A stretch of DNA of 64,000 nucleotides from Sitta carolinensis (Eukaryota; Chordata; Aves; Passeriformes; Sittidae): contig CM063289.1 in the NCBI GenBank assembly GCA_032173965.1, forward strand, positions 24,949,690 through 25,013,689, in the 5' to 3' direction. The notes below the pieces were generated by a model, which saw nothing but the letters and a program-made list of their open reading frames with translations, was not told where the DNA came from and made no database searches. Position 1 is the stretch's first letter; each line of letters begins with the position of its first letter. Shown here piece after piece: positions 25,041 through 35,128 of the stretch. Position numbers and translations under genes: made by a program.

Positions 25041-25166
25041 AAAAGGGAGAGAGAAACCGGCTTCGTGTCCTTAGGAAACAGAAGTAGCGATTGTTTGTGC
25101 TTAAAAAAGGGGGAACGCAAAGCCGCGGGCGGAGGCGGCGGCCGCGGACCGGCAAGTGCAGCTTTA

Positions 25167-25175
25167 TTTCGCGAA
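25167..25175. promoter_or_regulatory. Palindromic E2F site TTTCGCGAA
   Basis: TTTCGCGAA is a high-quality E2F consensus, here within the CpG island about 1.03 kb upstream of the CDKN2C ATG. INK4c is known as an E2F-responsive gene, which would close a loop: E2F induces p18, p18 inhibits CDK4/6, and RB then stays active. Confidence 0.6.
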
Positions 25176-25544
25176 GTTGGAAGAGGAGGCGAGCGGGGCT
25201 GTCAGTGCGGCTGCGAGCGCGGCCGGGCCGGGGCAGCGGCGGCACCAGCGCAGCCCCTGCCCCCGCCGGGAGCTCGCCCCGCGGCCGCGGCGGGCGGAGC
25301 GGCTCCCCCGGGCAGCGCCCGGCGGAGCGCGGACAGCGGCGGAGGGACCCCGGCAGAGGAACGGCGCAGAGGGCTCCGCGGCGCGGCTCCTCCACGCCCT
25401 GAGCGCGGGCGGCGGTTCGCGGCAGCCCCCCGCGCCGCCCGCCGCCCTCCTGGATGCTCCGGAGCCGCCGCCGCCGGGGGCGGCCGCCGGCCGGGATCGC
25501 GCCCGCCCGCTGCGCGGAGCCTGCGCGGGGCCGCGGGAGTGAAG

Positions 25545-25568
25545 CTGCTGCTGCTGCTGCTGCTGCTG
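25545..25568 (+). repeat. (CTG)8 trinucleotide repeat
   Basis: Eight perfect CTG units lie in the presumed CDKN2C 5' UTR or promoter. A second short CTG cluster follows near 25762-25774. Confidence 0.9.
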
Positions 25569-26128
25569 CGGGGAGCGAGAGCGCCGAGGGAGCGAGCTGG
25601 GCGCCGGCACAGCCGCCGCCGCCGCCGCGCCCGGCCCGCCGCGGGCGCGGCGAGTCCTTCCCTTCCCTGCTGGGCCCGGACTAAGGCGACGGAGTGGGAT
25701 GAAGGGGGGATCCCGAGCGGGAGTTGGATGCACACTGCTACAGAAGACCTTTCCTCGGAGCCGCTGCTGCTGCTAAGTTTCAGAAACCGACTGTGAACAG
25801 GGTGGGTTGTCTTCTTCTTCCAAGATCTCAGGTCTGAGTGAGTCACCGGTGTACGTGTATATATGTTACCTATAACATATACAGTATGTTGCATAGCTGT
25901 TAATCTATTTCCTCCCCGCGAAAGCGGCCAAAGTCTTTAATAAGAGTTACTCTATATGTGGAAGCAAAGAAATCTTCCTTCAAGTGGAACTGCAGTTTTT
26001 TGCTGAATAATCACGTGTGAGTTAGGGGCGGGCTCTTGGCAAGGAGGTTTTTTACGAGTATTTACTACAAGGTCTTACTCCAGAAGATTAACCATCCCAA
26101 TCCTTCTGTCAGTCTCCGATGCCATGCC

Positions 26129-26133
<5 letters not shown>

Positions 26134-26171
<38 letters not shown>
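26134..26171. repeat. A38 homopolymer just upstream of the CDKN2C start codon
   Basis: Thirty-eight consecutive A end 36 bases before the ATG. They are followed by a pyrimidine-rich TCTCATCTTTTTTCC and CAG at 26193-26195, which could be a splice acceptor. In that case the A run is intronic and only 12 bases of 5' UTR precede the ATG on the coding exon. If transcription starts upstream in the same exon, the run would be in the 5' UTR. Confidence 0.85.
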
Positions 26172-26174
<3 letters not shown>

Positions 26175-26207
26175 CATCTTTTTTCCGATCGTCAGTCACC
26201 CTAAAGA

Positions 26208-26336
26208 ATGGCCGAGCCTTCTGGGAACGAGCTGGCGTCCGCGGCTGCCAAGGGGGACCTAGTGCAACTTACTAATTTGTTGCAAAAGAATGTAAACGTC
26301 AATGCACAAAATGGATTTGGGAGGACTGCGCTGCAG
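26208..26336 (+). CDS. CDKN2C: CDKN2C coding exon 1 (p18-INK4c, N-terminal ankyrin repeats)
   Basis: This encodes 43 residues beginning MAEPSGNELASAAAKGDL and ending VNVNAQNGFGRTALQ, clearly the N-terminus of p18-INK4c. It contains ankyrin repeat 1 and the start of repeat 2. The protein binds CDK4 and CDK6 in the cytoplasm and nucleus, distorts the kinase so that D-cyclins cannot activate it, and holds RB hypophosphorylated in G1. The ATG context AAAGAATGG is favourable and the start matches the family. The exon ends CAG|GTTGGT, a weak donor, but phase 0 joins exactly to GTG-ATG-AAA of the next exon (ALQ-VMKLGN). If the intron is not removed the frame stays open to 26501, adding 54 unrelated residues. 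Confidence 0.97.
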
Positions 26337-29300
26337 GTTGGTATCCAGAGAGGGAGAAAATATTTCATCACTGGTACCTACGTGACCCGGGTTTCCAAAA
26401 AAGACAACGTTTTAAGCAGGCTGGTGGATGAAATTCGAGTGGTTTTTCAAACTCGTTGGATGCCATATTTTATAACTAGTGGCTCCAACTCCCTAAAATG
26501 ACGTACTTGAAATAAAACTGGTCAAAACCATTCTTTCAATCGGGGATCACCCTCAATGTCAAACGGGCTACGAGTTTGCTAATATTTTAGCTTCGTGGGG
26601 AAGAGGCAAGGAATGAGAGAGCTGAGATGAAAAGAAATCAGCTTAGGTGAGCAGGATCTCATAGCAGGTCTGTAAACACAAATGTTCTGTTCTCTTAAGC
26701 TTAGGATTGATATCTTTTTTTTTCCTTCCTTTTTTTTTTTTTTTTTTTTTTTTTTTCTGCAATGTGCTTTTAAAGCGTGGCTTGTCTGGGTTCTGGGGTC
26801 TGCTGTGGATGGTACTTTTCCTTTATACTCTGTTTGTGGGAATGACCTTTCTCATTGGGAAGCATGCTGCGAGCCAGGGTTCCAGCTGAATCACTTGCTT
26901 TTTCATTCATATTTAAAACTTTAAAATTTGCTTTTTTCAGATCGGCTAGCAGGGCACTGCTTCCAGTTATTTTCTTTCTGATCGTATAGGCTGCCGTGTC
27001 CTAATTTTTAACTCTGTAGTGGAGGCAGGAGTTGGAATTCGTCCAACTGCTAACTATTGGAGCTGATGAAAGATTTTGCTTTTAATATTATCAGATAATG
27101 ATGGGAAAAAGGCTAGAATACCTACCAAATAGTGAAAGATGTGATTTATAAATCCAGAGGGAAAATAAGTGTGGTTATTTTTACTTAAGTTATAAGCAAT
27201 GCAGTGTGGAAGTGGAGCTATAGGTCTTTTTTCATTTCACACGTTAGTAAAATCGGGTTTTAACCCCTCTTCCCCTTCCCCCAAAACCATGGTAATGATT
27301 TCTGAAAGTGGATTTTTAAACAGTATAGAACCTGTGAATGTACTCGAGATATTTACAGCTTTTTGCCTTAACATCAAATAGATAATCCAGTTAGAGCTGG
27401 AAAATAAGCACCTCTTGATAATAATGCAGGAATGACCCTTTTTTGATAATTTCACTGAAGCTGGAGATCTGTGAGCTCCTCGCTGCACAGCTAACACCTA
27501 AATAGGGCATCGCATGGCAGTGCAGGCACTTGCAGCAAATTTTAAGAGAGTGAAAGGGTTTAAATTAAAAACTTAGACAAGTTAAATTCTTTAAGAAAGC
27601 AGGAAACATTTAGCTAGTTTATTTATCCTCGGGACAAGGGCTGAAAAACGATTTGTCCTACAGAAATGCTGGATATTTTTTTTCCAAAAGCAGCTAACTG
27701 TCCATATTCTGAATTAAGGTATATTTTACACAATGACATAACATCCAGCTATATTAAACATGCATCCATGCCCTAACGATACTTCTTAGGGGTGCCTAAT
27801 AACAACTGAGCTAATGAACCACAACAAAAATCAAAACAGGAGAATCTGCCGACTTATTTTCAATATGTATCATCCTGAAATGTGCTGTGGGTGCCTGGCC
27901 ACGCTCGAAAGACTTCTCTGTCAGTGCACTCTGCAAGACTGAGATAATCTCTCTGTAATCTCTCTCGCAATTACAACCGAGAGAATGCTCCTATGTTAAT
28001 GTCAATGAATTTATATTTTTCCTCTACATTTATGTTTAATTAAACAACTACTTGGCTTGTCTTGCTCTGTCCTTTTTATTTCTGGTGAAGTGTACCTATG
28101 CAGGCCTCAAATACATCTCCTGCCCTTATGCTCTTTGTCAGACTTATTCAATTAATGCTTTCTCCTTCTTCGCCTCCCACCCCCCCAAACATAACTTTGC
28201 AAAATACAGGGGGCATTTGCTGTTCAGTTGTAGCCCACGGCCAAAAAGCTTCACCTTTTATAGGATTTTCTGCCCCTCGCATCTTTAACTGAAGCCTTCA
28301 GACCCCTGGCCTGAACACTGAAAACTCCCACTTAACCCAAATATATGTTTTGAATTCACAAATAATACAGCCTGGGCTCTCAAAAAGAGATCAAAATGTC
28401 CGGTTTTTACTAAACAAAGAGAGATCACAATGATCTTGTTTTCTTTTACATCGCTCCCATCTCTCGTGAGAAGTGAAAGAAGTGGCTGAAGTCGGGAGCT
28501 GGAAGCCTTGGGGCACAGAGAGATCTCTTTCCCTGAATCCCAGCCTGTCTTATCTGCTCTTTTGCTCCTGTCTGTAGTTAGAATGTGCTGGGCTGCTTTA
28601 CATTTCAGACGCTGTGCATAAATATATTTATTATAGCTTGCTTTTCTTAAGAAACTTAATATATATTTTTCACCAGGAGAGATTTTCAGCAAACCCTGTA
28701 GAAACTGTACCTTATGCTAAATCTAATGCAATGTAATGCTCGTTTATGCTGATTTTTTTTTTTTTTTACCAAGATTTTTAAATCAATATGTGAATCTTTC
28801 TCTACGGAAAAAGAAAAGAGTTAGGGGTTTTTTTCGAAATTTATACTTACAGTGAGAATAGTTACAAGGACAGGAAAATACTTCCTATAGGCTAAAGATT
28901 ACACATTATACACTACAGTGTTCATTTTTGAAAAGCGTGCAAACAAAAAATGAGGAATTGCAAGGAAATCGGTGCAAGCAGTTAAGTTACAAATAAGAGA
29001 GATTTGTGTTCTAATTATGATAGTTTTATGGTGCAATTGAGAAAATTGAAAGAAACTTTTTCTTTTTTTTTTTTTTTTTCCCTGAGAGAAACAGTCAGAA
29101 AATCCAATTATTGTTGTTGTATTTTTTAAGGGATGTTTTAACGATAGAACATAGTCACAGTTCACTTATAGAGAGGTTATGAAAGTATAATATAATATAT
29201 TGATTTTAGAAGTGAACTTCTGTATCTTTGGAACATTTCCTTTTGATTTTTCTTTTTTGGGTGACCTAATGAAACACAAATATTGGGGAGAAGAATTTCT

Positions 29301-29878
29301 TATAGCATTTATGTTTCTCAACAGACAGAGCTACGATAAAGTCCAAATATTTGTTTTATGATAATGCACAGACAATGTAAACACCTGAAAGCTTGTAAAA
29401 ACATATTCTACATTTGCTGTTGCTGATGTAAAATATCTGCTCCTCGGAGACCCTATATTTGCTGTTTAACAAGATTAAACAGTAATGCAGAGGTGTCTCA
29501 ATACTTAGGCAAATAAAACCTAACTATACTTAATTTTTTATGTTAAGAAACAGATGACCCTCGTTAGGGAAAAAAAAAAAAAAAACAAACCAAAAAGATG
29601 TAATATACCATTCTATGCTATTTCAGGCATTAATCTCTCCAAGGCAGAAAGCTATGACCACCGAAATGATAACATCTTTCACAATTTCACCGAGTTCAGT
29701 AACAAATACATTAAAAACTAGATGTTCTGGTGTGTCATTAGTTTTACAGCGAGCCTCCTCTGTCTGCTTTAAATGAGAATTGGACTCTGACAAAAGCCAG
29801 GGCTGAGAAGTGCGGCCGGGAGGCAGTGCTGGAGCAAACCCCCACCCGCGCTATCCGATTCTCCTCTCTCTTCCATAG
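26337..29878 (+). other. CDKN2C: CDKN2C intron between the coding exons
   Basis: The 3.5-kb AT-rich intron runs from GTTGGT to TTCCATAG. It holds T27 at 26730-26756, T runs near 28750 and 29060, and an A run near 29570. There is no gene or transposon I recognise. The first 165 bases are open in the CDKN2C frame. Confidence 0.9.
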
Positions 29879-30253
29879 GTGATGAAACTCGGGAACCCCG
29901 AAATCGCCCGGCGGCTGCTCAGTAACGGGGCCAACCCCAACCTGAAGGACAGTACCGGCTTCGCTGTCATCCACGACGTGGCCAGGGAGGGGTTTCTGGA
30001 CACTTTGCAGACTCTGCTGGAGTTCAAAGCCGATGTTAACATTGAGGACAACGACGGCAACCTGCCCTTGCACTTGGCGGCCCAGGAGGGGCACGTGCGG
30101 GTGGTGGAGCTGCTGCTGGCGCGCTCCGAGTGCAAGGTGGGCCACCAGAACAAGCGGGGGGCCACCGCCTACGACCTGGCCAAGCTCTACCGGAGGGCAG
30201 CCGTGGTGGAGCTCCTGGAGGCCAGCAGCTCCCTGCCCCCCAGCATGGACTGA
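29879..30253 (+). CDS. CDKN2C: CDKN2C coding exon 2 (p18-INK4c, remaining ankyrin repeats and C-terminus)
   Basis: A pyrimidine-rich CTCCTCTCTCTTCCATAG acceptor at 29861-29878 precedes 124 codons starting VMKLGNPEIARRLL and ending SLPPSMD with TGA at 30251-30253. The ankyrin signatures are intact: GANPNLKDSTGFAVIHDVAR, EFKADVNIEDNDGNLPLHLA, then AQEGHVRVVELLL, and a final divergent repeat GATAYDLAKLYRRAAVVELL. With the first exon the protein is 167 residues; human p18 is 168. The C-terminal tail (EASSSLPPSMD) differs from mammals, as this tail usually does. The exon is more GC- and CpG-rich than its surroundings. No frameshift or premature stop is seen. Confidence 0.97.
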   Translation: MMKLGNPEIARRLLSNGANPNLKDSTGFAVIHDVAREGFLDTLQTLLEFKADVNIEDNDGNLPLHLAAQEGHVRVVELLLARSECKVGHQNKRGATAYDLAKLYRRAAVVELLEASSSLPPSMD

Positions 30254-31250
30254 ACCCCGCTAGCGCGGGCTCTCCTTTGGACGTGAGGGCATGCAGACTT
30301 CTTGGGGTGTTTCCCTCCTTTTCAACAACCTTTGTTGCCACATTACTTTTTTGGGGGGGGTTTTGTTGTTTTTTTTTCCTTCTGAACAGCTGGTAGTGTA
30401 AGTCTCGAGAAATTCCAGAGGTGGGTTTTTAGATAACAGAAATGTTTTAAATCCATGCTCCCCGCAGTTTCCTATACCTTTCACTTCACACAATACTCCG
30501 AGGTTCATCCGTGTGTATGTTGGTTGCTCATATCTAGTTTTCCAGTATCAACTTTTACCATTTATTTTAGGTCATTCATATCAAGTCATTAATACAAGAG
30601 CTACTATTCACATGCTTAATATTGCTGGACTTTTAAGAAAAGGAAATAGTTTACTGTGATTTCTCCCACCTCTCAATGCACCCCTCCCTTCTCCTCACTC
30701 CCCCCACCCCTTTCGGTCAGGCTCAAGAGTCTGAGGTCCTGGTTTAGACAAAAGCATCCTTTTAATAAGGGGTCACCTGCAGCCCCTGCACAGGCAGAGC
30801 TGGAAGTCAAAGGCTGCACAGCCTGAGGACAGTGGATGGCACTTAGATGCTTTAGGCAGTAACTGCATTTTGTCACTAACAAGAGCTTGTAGAACTAGGT
30901 CACTTACTTTCTAAATGTAGATGACACTTTTCCTCTTTGTGTATTTAAACTTTCACCAATCTGGTTTTGAATTTAGTTACCAGAAACACTCTAAGTGGTG
31001 TTTCTTCGATTGCCAGAGGTTTTAAACAGCTCAGTTAAGTAGTTCGTGTTTACTGTGCACTGCAGAAGACGTTTTTTTCTAGTTTCAAAACAAGCAGCAG
31101 AGAACCATTGTCAAAGGCAAGAAGACACAAAGGCTGCAGTACAAGACTTCTGGTCACTTCATCTGCTGATTGAAGTTTAGACGTTCTCTAAGTAATATCT
31201 GCTTTCCACCAACTATTCTGTTTTGTCTGGAAATAAACTGTTTTAATGAC
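30254..31250 (+). other. CDKN2C: Probable CDKN2C 3' UTR
   Basis: This is about 1 kb of non-coding sequence from the TGA to the first AATAAA. It includes a G8/T-rich stretch at 30350-30380 and a pyrimidine-rich block near 30660-30720. The length is inferred from the signal only. Confidence 0.6.
31232..31237 (+). terminator. CDKN2C: Candidate CDKN2C poly(A) signal AATAAA
   Basis: This is the first canonical AATAAA after the CDKN2C stop codon, 979 bases downstream, followed by CTGTTTTAATG, a modest T-rich downstream element. Confidence 0.55.
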
Positions 31251-32150
31251 AGCATCTCACAAAACAAGAATATTTGAATACAGCGACATTTAGGAAGCAG
31301 CTCTTTTGATATTTGTGAAGTTAAATTATTGCTTGCACCTAAAACAAAATTTAACCATTGGAAATTTTCTATTGCAACACAGCTGAGAGTATTCACCAGA
31401 CTGAAACTTATTTGCCTCTCCAGCCTCAACAGAAGCTAACGTTGCTCAGCATCGTGTTGGGAAGAGTCTATTATGAAACTTTTAACGTTAGTACAGGATC
31501 TATTTGTTGGGCAGATGGGCAGTTTAAAGTGCTTCATTTTGAATAGTCTGAATTTCAGTCGTGCAAAATAGAAGGTGTTAAATCAATGCAAAATGAATAC
31601 TACTTTAAACAGCACTTAAAAGAGGAGAGGGAATGCATTAGTTTAGGGTTTAACTTTTTTTTTTTTTTTAATTAGCCCCACAAAATCAGTTACTACATTT
31701 TCAAGTAAAAAATAATTTGCTGAAACTGTCTGTCACATTTACTATAAGCTCTGTCATACTGCTGTGTTCTGATTAAAAACCTCTGTGAAATATGTAAATT
31801 TGTGCGTACGATCATTAATCGGAGCAGCACAGCACATAGGAGGCATTATCGGGGACATAATCCCCAAAATTCCTGGTAGAAAGAGCACTAAACCACCTGA
31901 AATATTAAACTGAGCAATAACCCACAGGTCCCCGAGGTGAAGTGACCCATATTTCTCTGTGTTGTTCTCCATCTTCCTTTCCTCATGTCCTGGAGGTGCT
32001 CCAAGCCTTTTCTTTCTCCATTCCTCTCACAAAGAGGAATTCCGTGCTACATCAGAAGGTAATATCCAGCTTCCTCACGTTTGGGTTTTTTTTGTTGTTT
32101 TTTTTTTTTTCTGTTTGTTTGTTTTGTTTTTCCCACCTGTGCTACTAAAA
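31250..32150. other. Downstream intergenic, no gene recognised
   Basis: AT-rich sequence with T runs near 31650 and 32090-32112. The segment 31800-31970 is more even in composition and may be conserved non-coding DNA; no coding sequence is seen. Confidence 0.5.
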
Positions 32151-32159
32151 AAAAACTCA

Positions 32160-32480
32160 TTCCAAACGCATTTGAAGCATAATCAGCATTTAATTTACGC
32201 TAAGGCGAAGTCTAAGCATTGGGTTAATAGAACGACTTCTCTTCCGAGAAAAATGCCCCGCCTAGTCAGAAATAGCGGCTTTTATTGCGTGCCAGGAGTT
32301 CAGGGTTAAAGCCAGGACGAACCAGCCCCCGGCCATGCCCAAAGCCTCGGCGGCTGAGTCACGGGCGATAGTCTGGTTTAAAGGTGCGCTTTATCTGATT
32401 TCACTGCGCCGTTTTCTCTGCGAGCACCTCATCTTATCGGAAGCGAGATGATCAATTGAAATTCCCAGTTAGATACTTGG
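32160..32480. promoter_or_regulatory. Candidate distal enhancer with AP-1/NF-E2 and GATA motifs
   Basis: Within 100 bp there is GGCTGAGTCACG (AP-1/NF-E2/Maf core TGAGTCA at 32355-32361), GCGATAG (32366), TTATCT (32391-32396, AGATAA on the minus strand) and CTTATCGG (32433-32440), followed by AGATGATCAATTG. CpGs are retained in otherwise AT-rich DNA. The motif pairing resembles haematopoietic enhancers. It lies about 2.1 kb beyond the CDKN2C stop. Function is inference. Confidence 0.4.
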
Positions 32481-32499
32481 AAAGCAAAAATTGCTCTCT

Positions 32500-33770
32500 A
32501 TTATCCCAGGAAGTTAATAGATACTGTACAGAACCTCTGGGAAACCAAAGGAATCAGTCAGCTGGTAGGTTATACGCACCTTACAGGGCTTGTCAGTGAC
32601 AAAAGGTGCATGCTTTCTGGGGAATGGCTTTCCTGCAGAAGTCCTTATATGCACTGAGCGAGGAGAAAATAATATAAAGCAAGTCTCATTGATAGAGAAT
32701 CTTGACACATAAAAAAGGATTGTAATACCGCATGTGGTTTCAGAAATTGCTTTGGCGCTTCTCCCCCAGTGTTTTGGCAACATCAAAAGGTCCAGTTTCA
32801 AAAATTCGCATATTCCTGAAAATGTCGACAACCATATTTAACCAGAGATGCAAAAATGCAGCGTGTGAGATGGAATTCAAGATTTTTTGAGAGCTTTTAT
32901 TGAGACATAAACCAACTGCCAAGTAAGTCTCCAGGCAGGAGCAGAGATCGCCCTGCAGCAGCCCAGGAATCGGCAGCGAACAGTGTGGTATCGAGATGAG
33001 AGGTATAAATAGAAACAAATATAGCAAGCACAGAAAAATGTGAAGAAATAGAGCATAAAATGTAGCTGCACCAGGATTCACAGTGACCAGGCTGTGTGAG
33101 GACACAACTGTGGGGCAACAGCCTCTCCCCTATTTCAGTTACACGGATGAGCAAAGCTGTTACACTTGACCTTTGTTTCTAAATTATCCTCCGAACAACG
33201 GCGGGGGCTGCTGAACTCCTTTTGGAAAGGGGCAGATCCTAAAGGGATACTACAGGGAACGAAGAGAGCTTCATCTGTGGCAGCAGCACCGTGAGAGGGT
33301 GAAATACCCAATCTGTGGGTGCTGGGGAGAGAGGGGCAGAGGCGCAGGGCTAACCTTGGCACTGCCCTGCCCTTAGCCGGGGAGAGAGAAGGAGAAGGTA
33401 TTTGAAGGTGAATTCTGCTCGGTCTCCAGTGCAGTAAGCCACTGCACATTTAAGTACAGGAAAACACTTTCCAGCTTCCAGTGTGGGGAGAGGAATGGAA
33501 TCAATGGTTTCTTCCATGGTGGGGTAAGATATTAGCTCCCTAGGAAATGCCTTTGCATTGTTCACATGAAGAGTTAACACAGTAGAAAACTACCACTTTT
33601 CATCTTCTAACAGAAAGAGAAGGGTTTCTTCCACAAATGTACCTGGGAATTCACTGGGCAGCCAGAAGCAGCCAGACATTATTATCTCCTGACTAAAGTG
33701 CTGAAATTCCCTCGAAAAAGCGAGGGAATGAAAGCTTTTGCATTTATCCGTGGGGACTGTAATCCAGCGC
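32500..33770. other. Intergenic, no gene recognised
   Basis: Mixed-composition DNA with several sub-120-codon frames on the minus strand, none with a recognisable domain, and no repeat I can name. Confidence 0.5.
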
Positions 33771-33777
33771 ATGGGTT

Positions 33778-33798
33778 GGGGGGGGGGGGGGGGGGGGG
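33778..33798 (+). repeat. G21 homopolymer followed by purine tract
   Basis: Twenty-one consecutive G lead into a GGGAAG/GAGAGAAAGAAAG purine-rich stretch to about 33850. It is a likely quadruplex or triplex former at the border of the orphan CpG island. Confidence 0.85.
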
Positions 33799-34296
33799 AG
33801 GGAAGAATAAAAAAACAAATAGAGAAAGAAGGACAGAGAGAGAAAGAAAGATTTCTCACCGGCTCTCAGCACAGCCTGCCCCACCACACGGGCACTCAAA
33901 ATGTCGGTGCTCCCGGAGGGCTCTGCCGGGTCCCCGGGGAGGAGGGAGGGTCGCGCCGGCCGAGGTGCGGGCAGGTCGGGCGGCCCCCGGGGAGCGCGGG
34001 GCCGCGGGGCCGCGGGGCGGGGGGGCCGCGCCCGGCTCCGAAACCGTTACTTTGGCTCCTGCGGCTCCGCTCCCCTTGCTCTTCCTGTCCAAATAATTTT
34101 AAATTTACGCGCCTTAAATAACAGTCTGATTTTATTTATTTAGTTTCCTCCGCGGGCTCCGCCGCCGCTTCGCTGCGCCCCGGCCCCCACCGAGAGGCCC
34201 GGGGCGGCCCCGGCCGGGCAGCGCTGCGCGGCCCCGGGGCTCGGACACCCCGGCCGCCCCGCCGCCGCCGCCGCAGCAGCTTGCGCTGCGCCCCTC

Positions 34297-34378
34297 TTTT
34301 CTTTTTTTCTTTTTTTTTTTTTTTTTCCCTGTCTTTTCCGTCTTCCTTTTTTTTTTTTTTTTTTTTATTTTTTTTTTC
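34297..34378 (+). repeat. T-rich tract
   Basis: Long T runs are broken by a few C and G; this is effectively an 80-bp polypyrimidine tract inside the orphan CpG island. Confidence 0.9.
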
Positions 34379-34404
34379 CCTCCCTTTCCTCCCTCTCCCC
34401 GCAG

Positions 34405-34451
34405 CCGCGACTGGAGTCTCCTCAGCGAAACTCCGGTGCTTTCGCAGCGCA
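34405..34451 (+). ncRNA. Candidate 47-nt exon of an unannotated transcript
   Basis: An exceptionally long polypyrimidine tract and GCAG at 34401-34404 are followed by 47 bases and then a consensus donor GTGAGTAC at 34452. Both splice sites are strong by eye. There is no coding assignment, and the partner exons are not identified. Confidence 0.3.
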
Positions 34452-35128
34452 GTGAGTACAGAGAAGGGACGTCTTGCCGGGGGATGTTTCTTAACACATC
34501 TTTGCGGCCGCTGCCGGGCGGCGGCGGCGGCGGCGGGGCTCCCGCTGCTGCGCCGCGCTCTCCTCCCCCAGACCCGCGTCCAGGGATGCAGAAGCATCTT
34601 TTCCCACCGCAGCTCACGTAGAAGGCAAAAGCGAGCAGGTTTGTCCCCAGGTTTCCTTATAAAAATGGGTAGCAAGGTGTATCTCCCCGCCGGAGCTTTT
34701 CATGACCTTGTGTAACATTTTAAAATCAGACAGGCGAGAGAGGGGGGAGGAAAAATCCACGCTTCCTGGCTTCTGTGTCACAGAGGCGAGAAAATTATCT
34801 TCGGATGTAAAGTACATGGCACATTTCTGAGAGCCAGATGTGCCAAGCCTGGCTCTCCAGCCCTCATCTACAGAGCCCCACTCGGAAAAAAATAATAATT
34901 CACTTCTGCCATGGCTCTGAGTGGTAAAATGGCTTCTGCGTTTTGAAGAAGCACTAAATACAAATCACCAGGGACATTTTACAGTGCCAAAGGTTCCTGC
35001 TTGTCATTTTGTACTTTTTCCCTGTTTGAATTACCTTTCAGCACAGTATGAGTTGTAATTGTGCGAAGTTCAGCTTAAGGATCTACGAGAAAGAGAACTC
35101 TCCTAAGTTGGATACTTCAGAATAACCT

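Larger units (their letters stand above)
24430..25700 (+). promoter_or_regulatory. CDKN2C: CDKN2C CpG-island promoter and 5' UTR region
   Basis: This 1.25-kb CpG-dense island has many GGGCGG/CCGCCC elements, a palindromic E2F site at 25167, a CTG repeat and an A31/G14 tract, and it ends about 500 bp before the coding exon. Its position upstream of CDKN2C on the plus strand makes it the likely long-transcript promoter. Mammalian CDKN2C is known to use two promoters giving long and short 5' UTRs. I cannot place the non-coding exon boundaries. The 290-codon frame at 24924-25796, which translates the homopolymers, is a GC artefact. Confidence 0.7.
33900..34620. promoter_or_regulatory. Orphan CpG island downstream of CDKN2C
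   Basis: There are two CpG-dense blocks (about 33900-34060 and 34150-34295) and a third at 34500-34570. They are divided by a short AT stretch and by an 82-bp T-rich tract. No recognised gene starts here. On the plus strand the T/C tract ends in CCCTCTCCCCGCAG and is followed by a short candidate exon. On the minus strand GAGAGCCG|GTGAGAAA near 33862 could be a donor for a leftward transcript. It may be a promoter for a non-coding RNA or a CpG-rich enhancer. Confidence 0.5.

Noticed and set aside
24924..25796. 290-codon plus-strand frame upstream of CDKN2C
   Set aside because: It translates A31 and G14 as poly-Lys and poly-Gly and GC-rich sequence as Ala/Arg/Pro. This is composition, not a gene.
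25164..25894. 189- and 230-codon minus-strand frames in the CDKN2C island
   Set aside because: Shadows of CpG-rich sequence, including poly-Gln/Ser from the CTG repeat; no domain and no gene context.
34132..34715. Frames of 144-179 codons on both strands in the orphan CpG island
   Set aside because: Dominated by poly-Phe/poly-Lys from the T tract and by Pro/Arg from GC-rich sequence.
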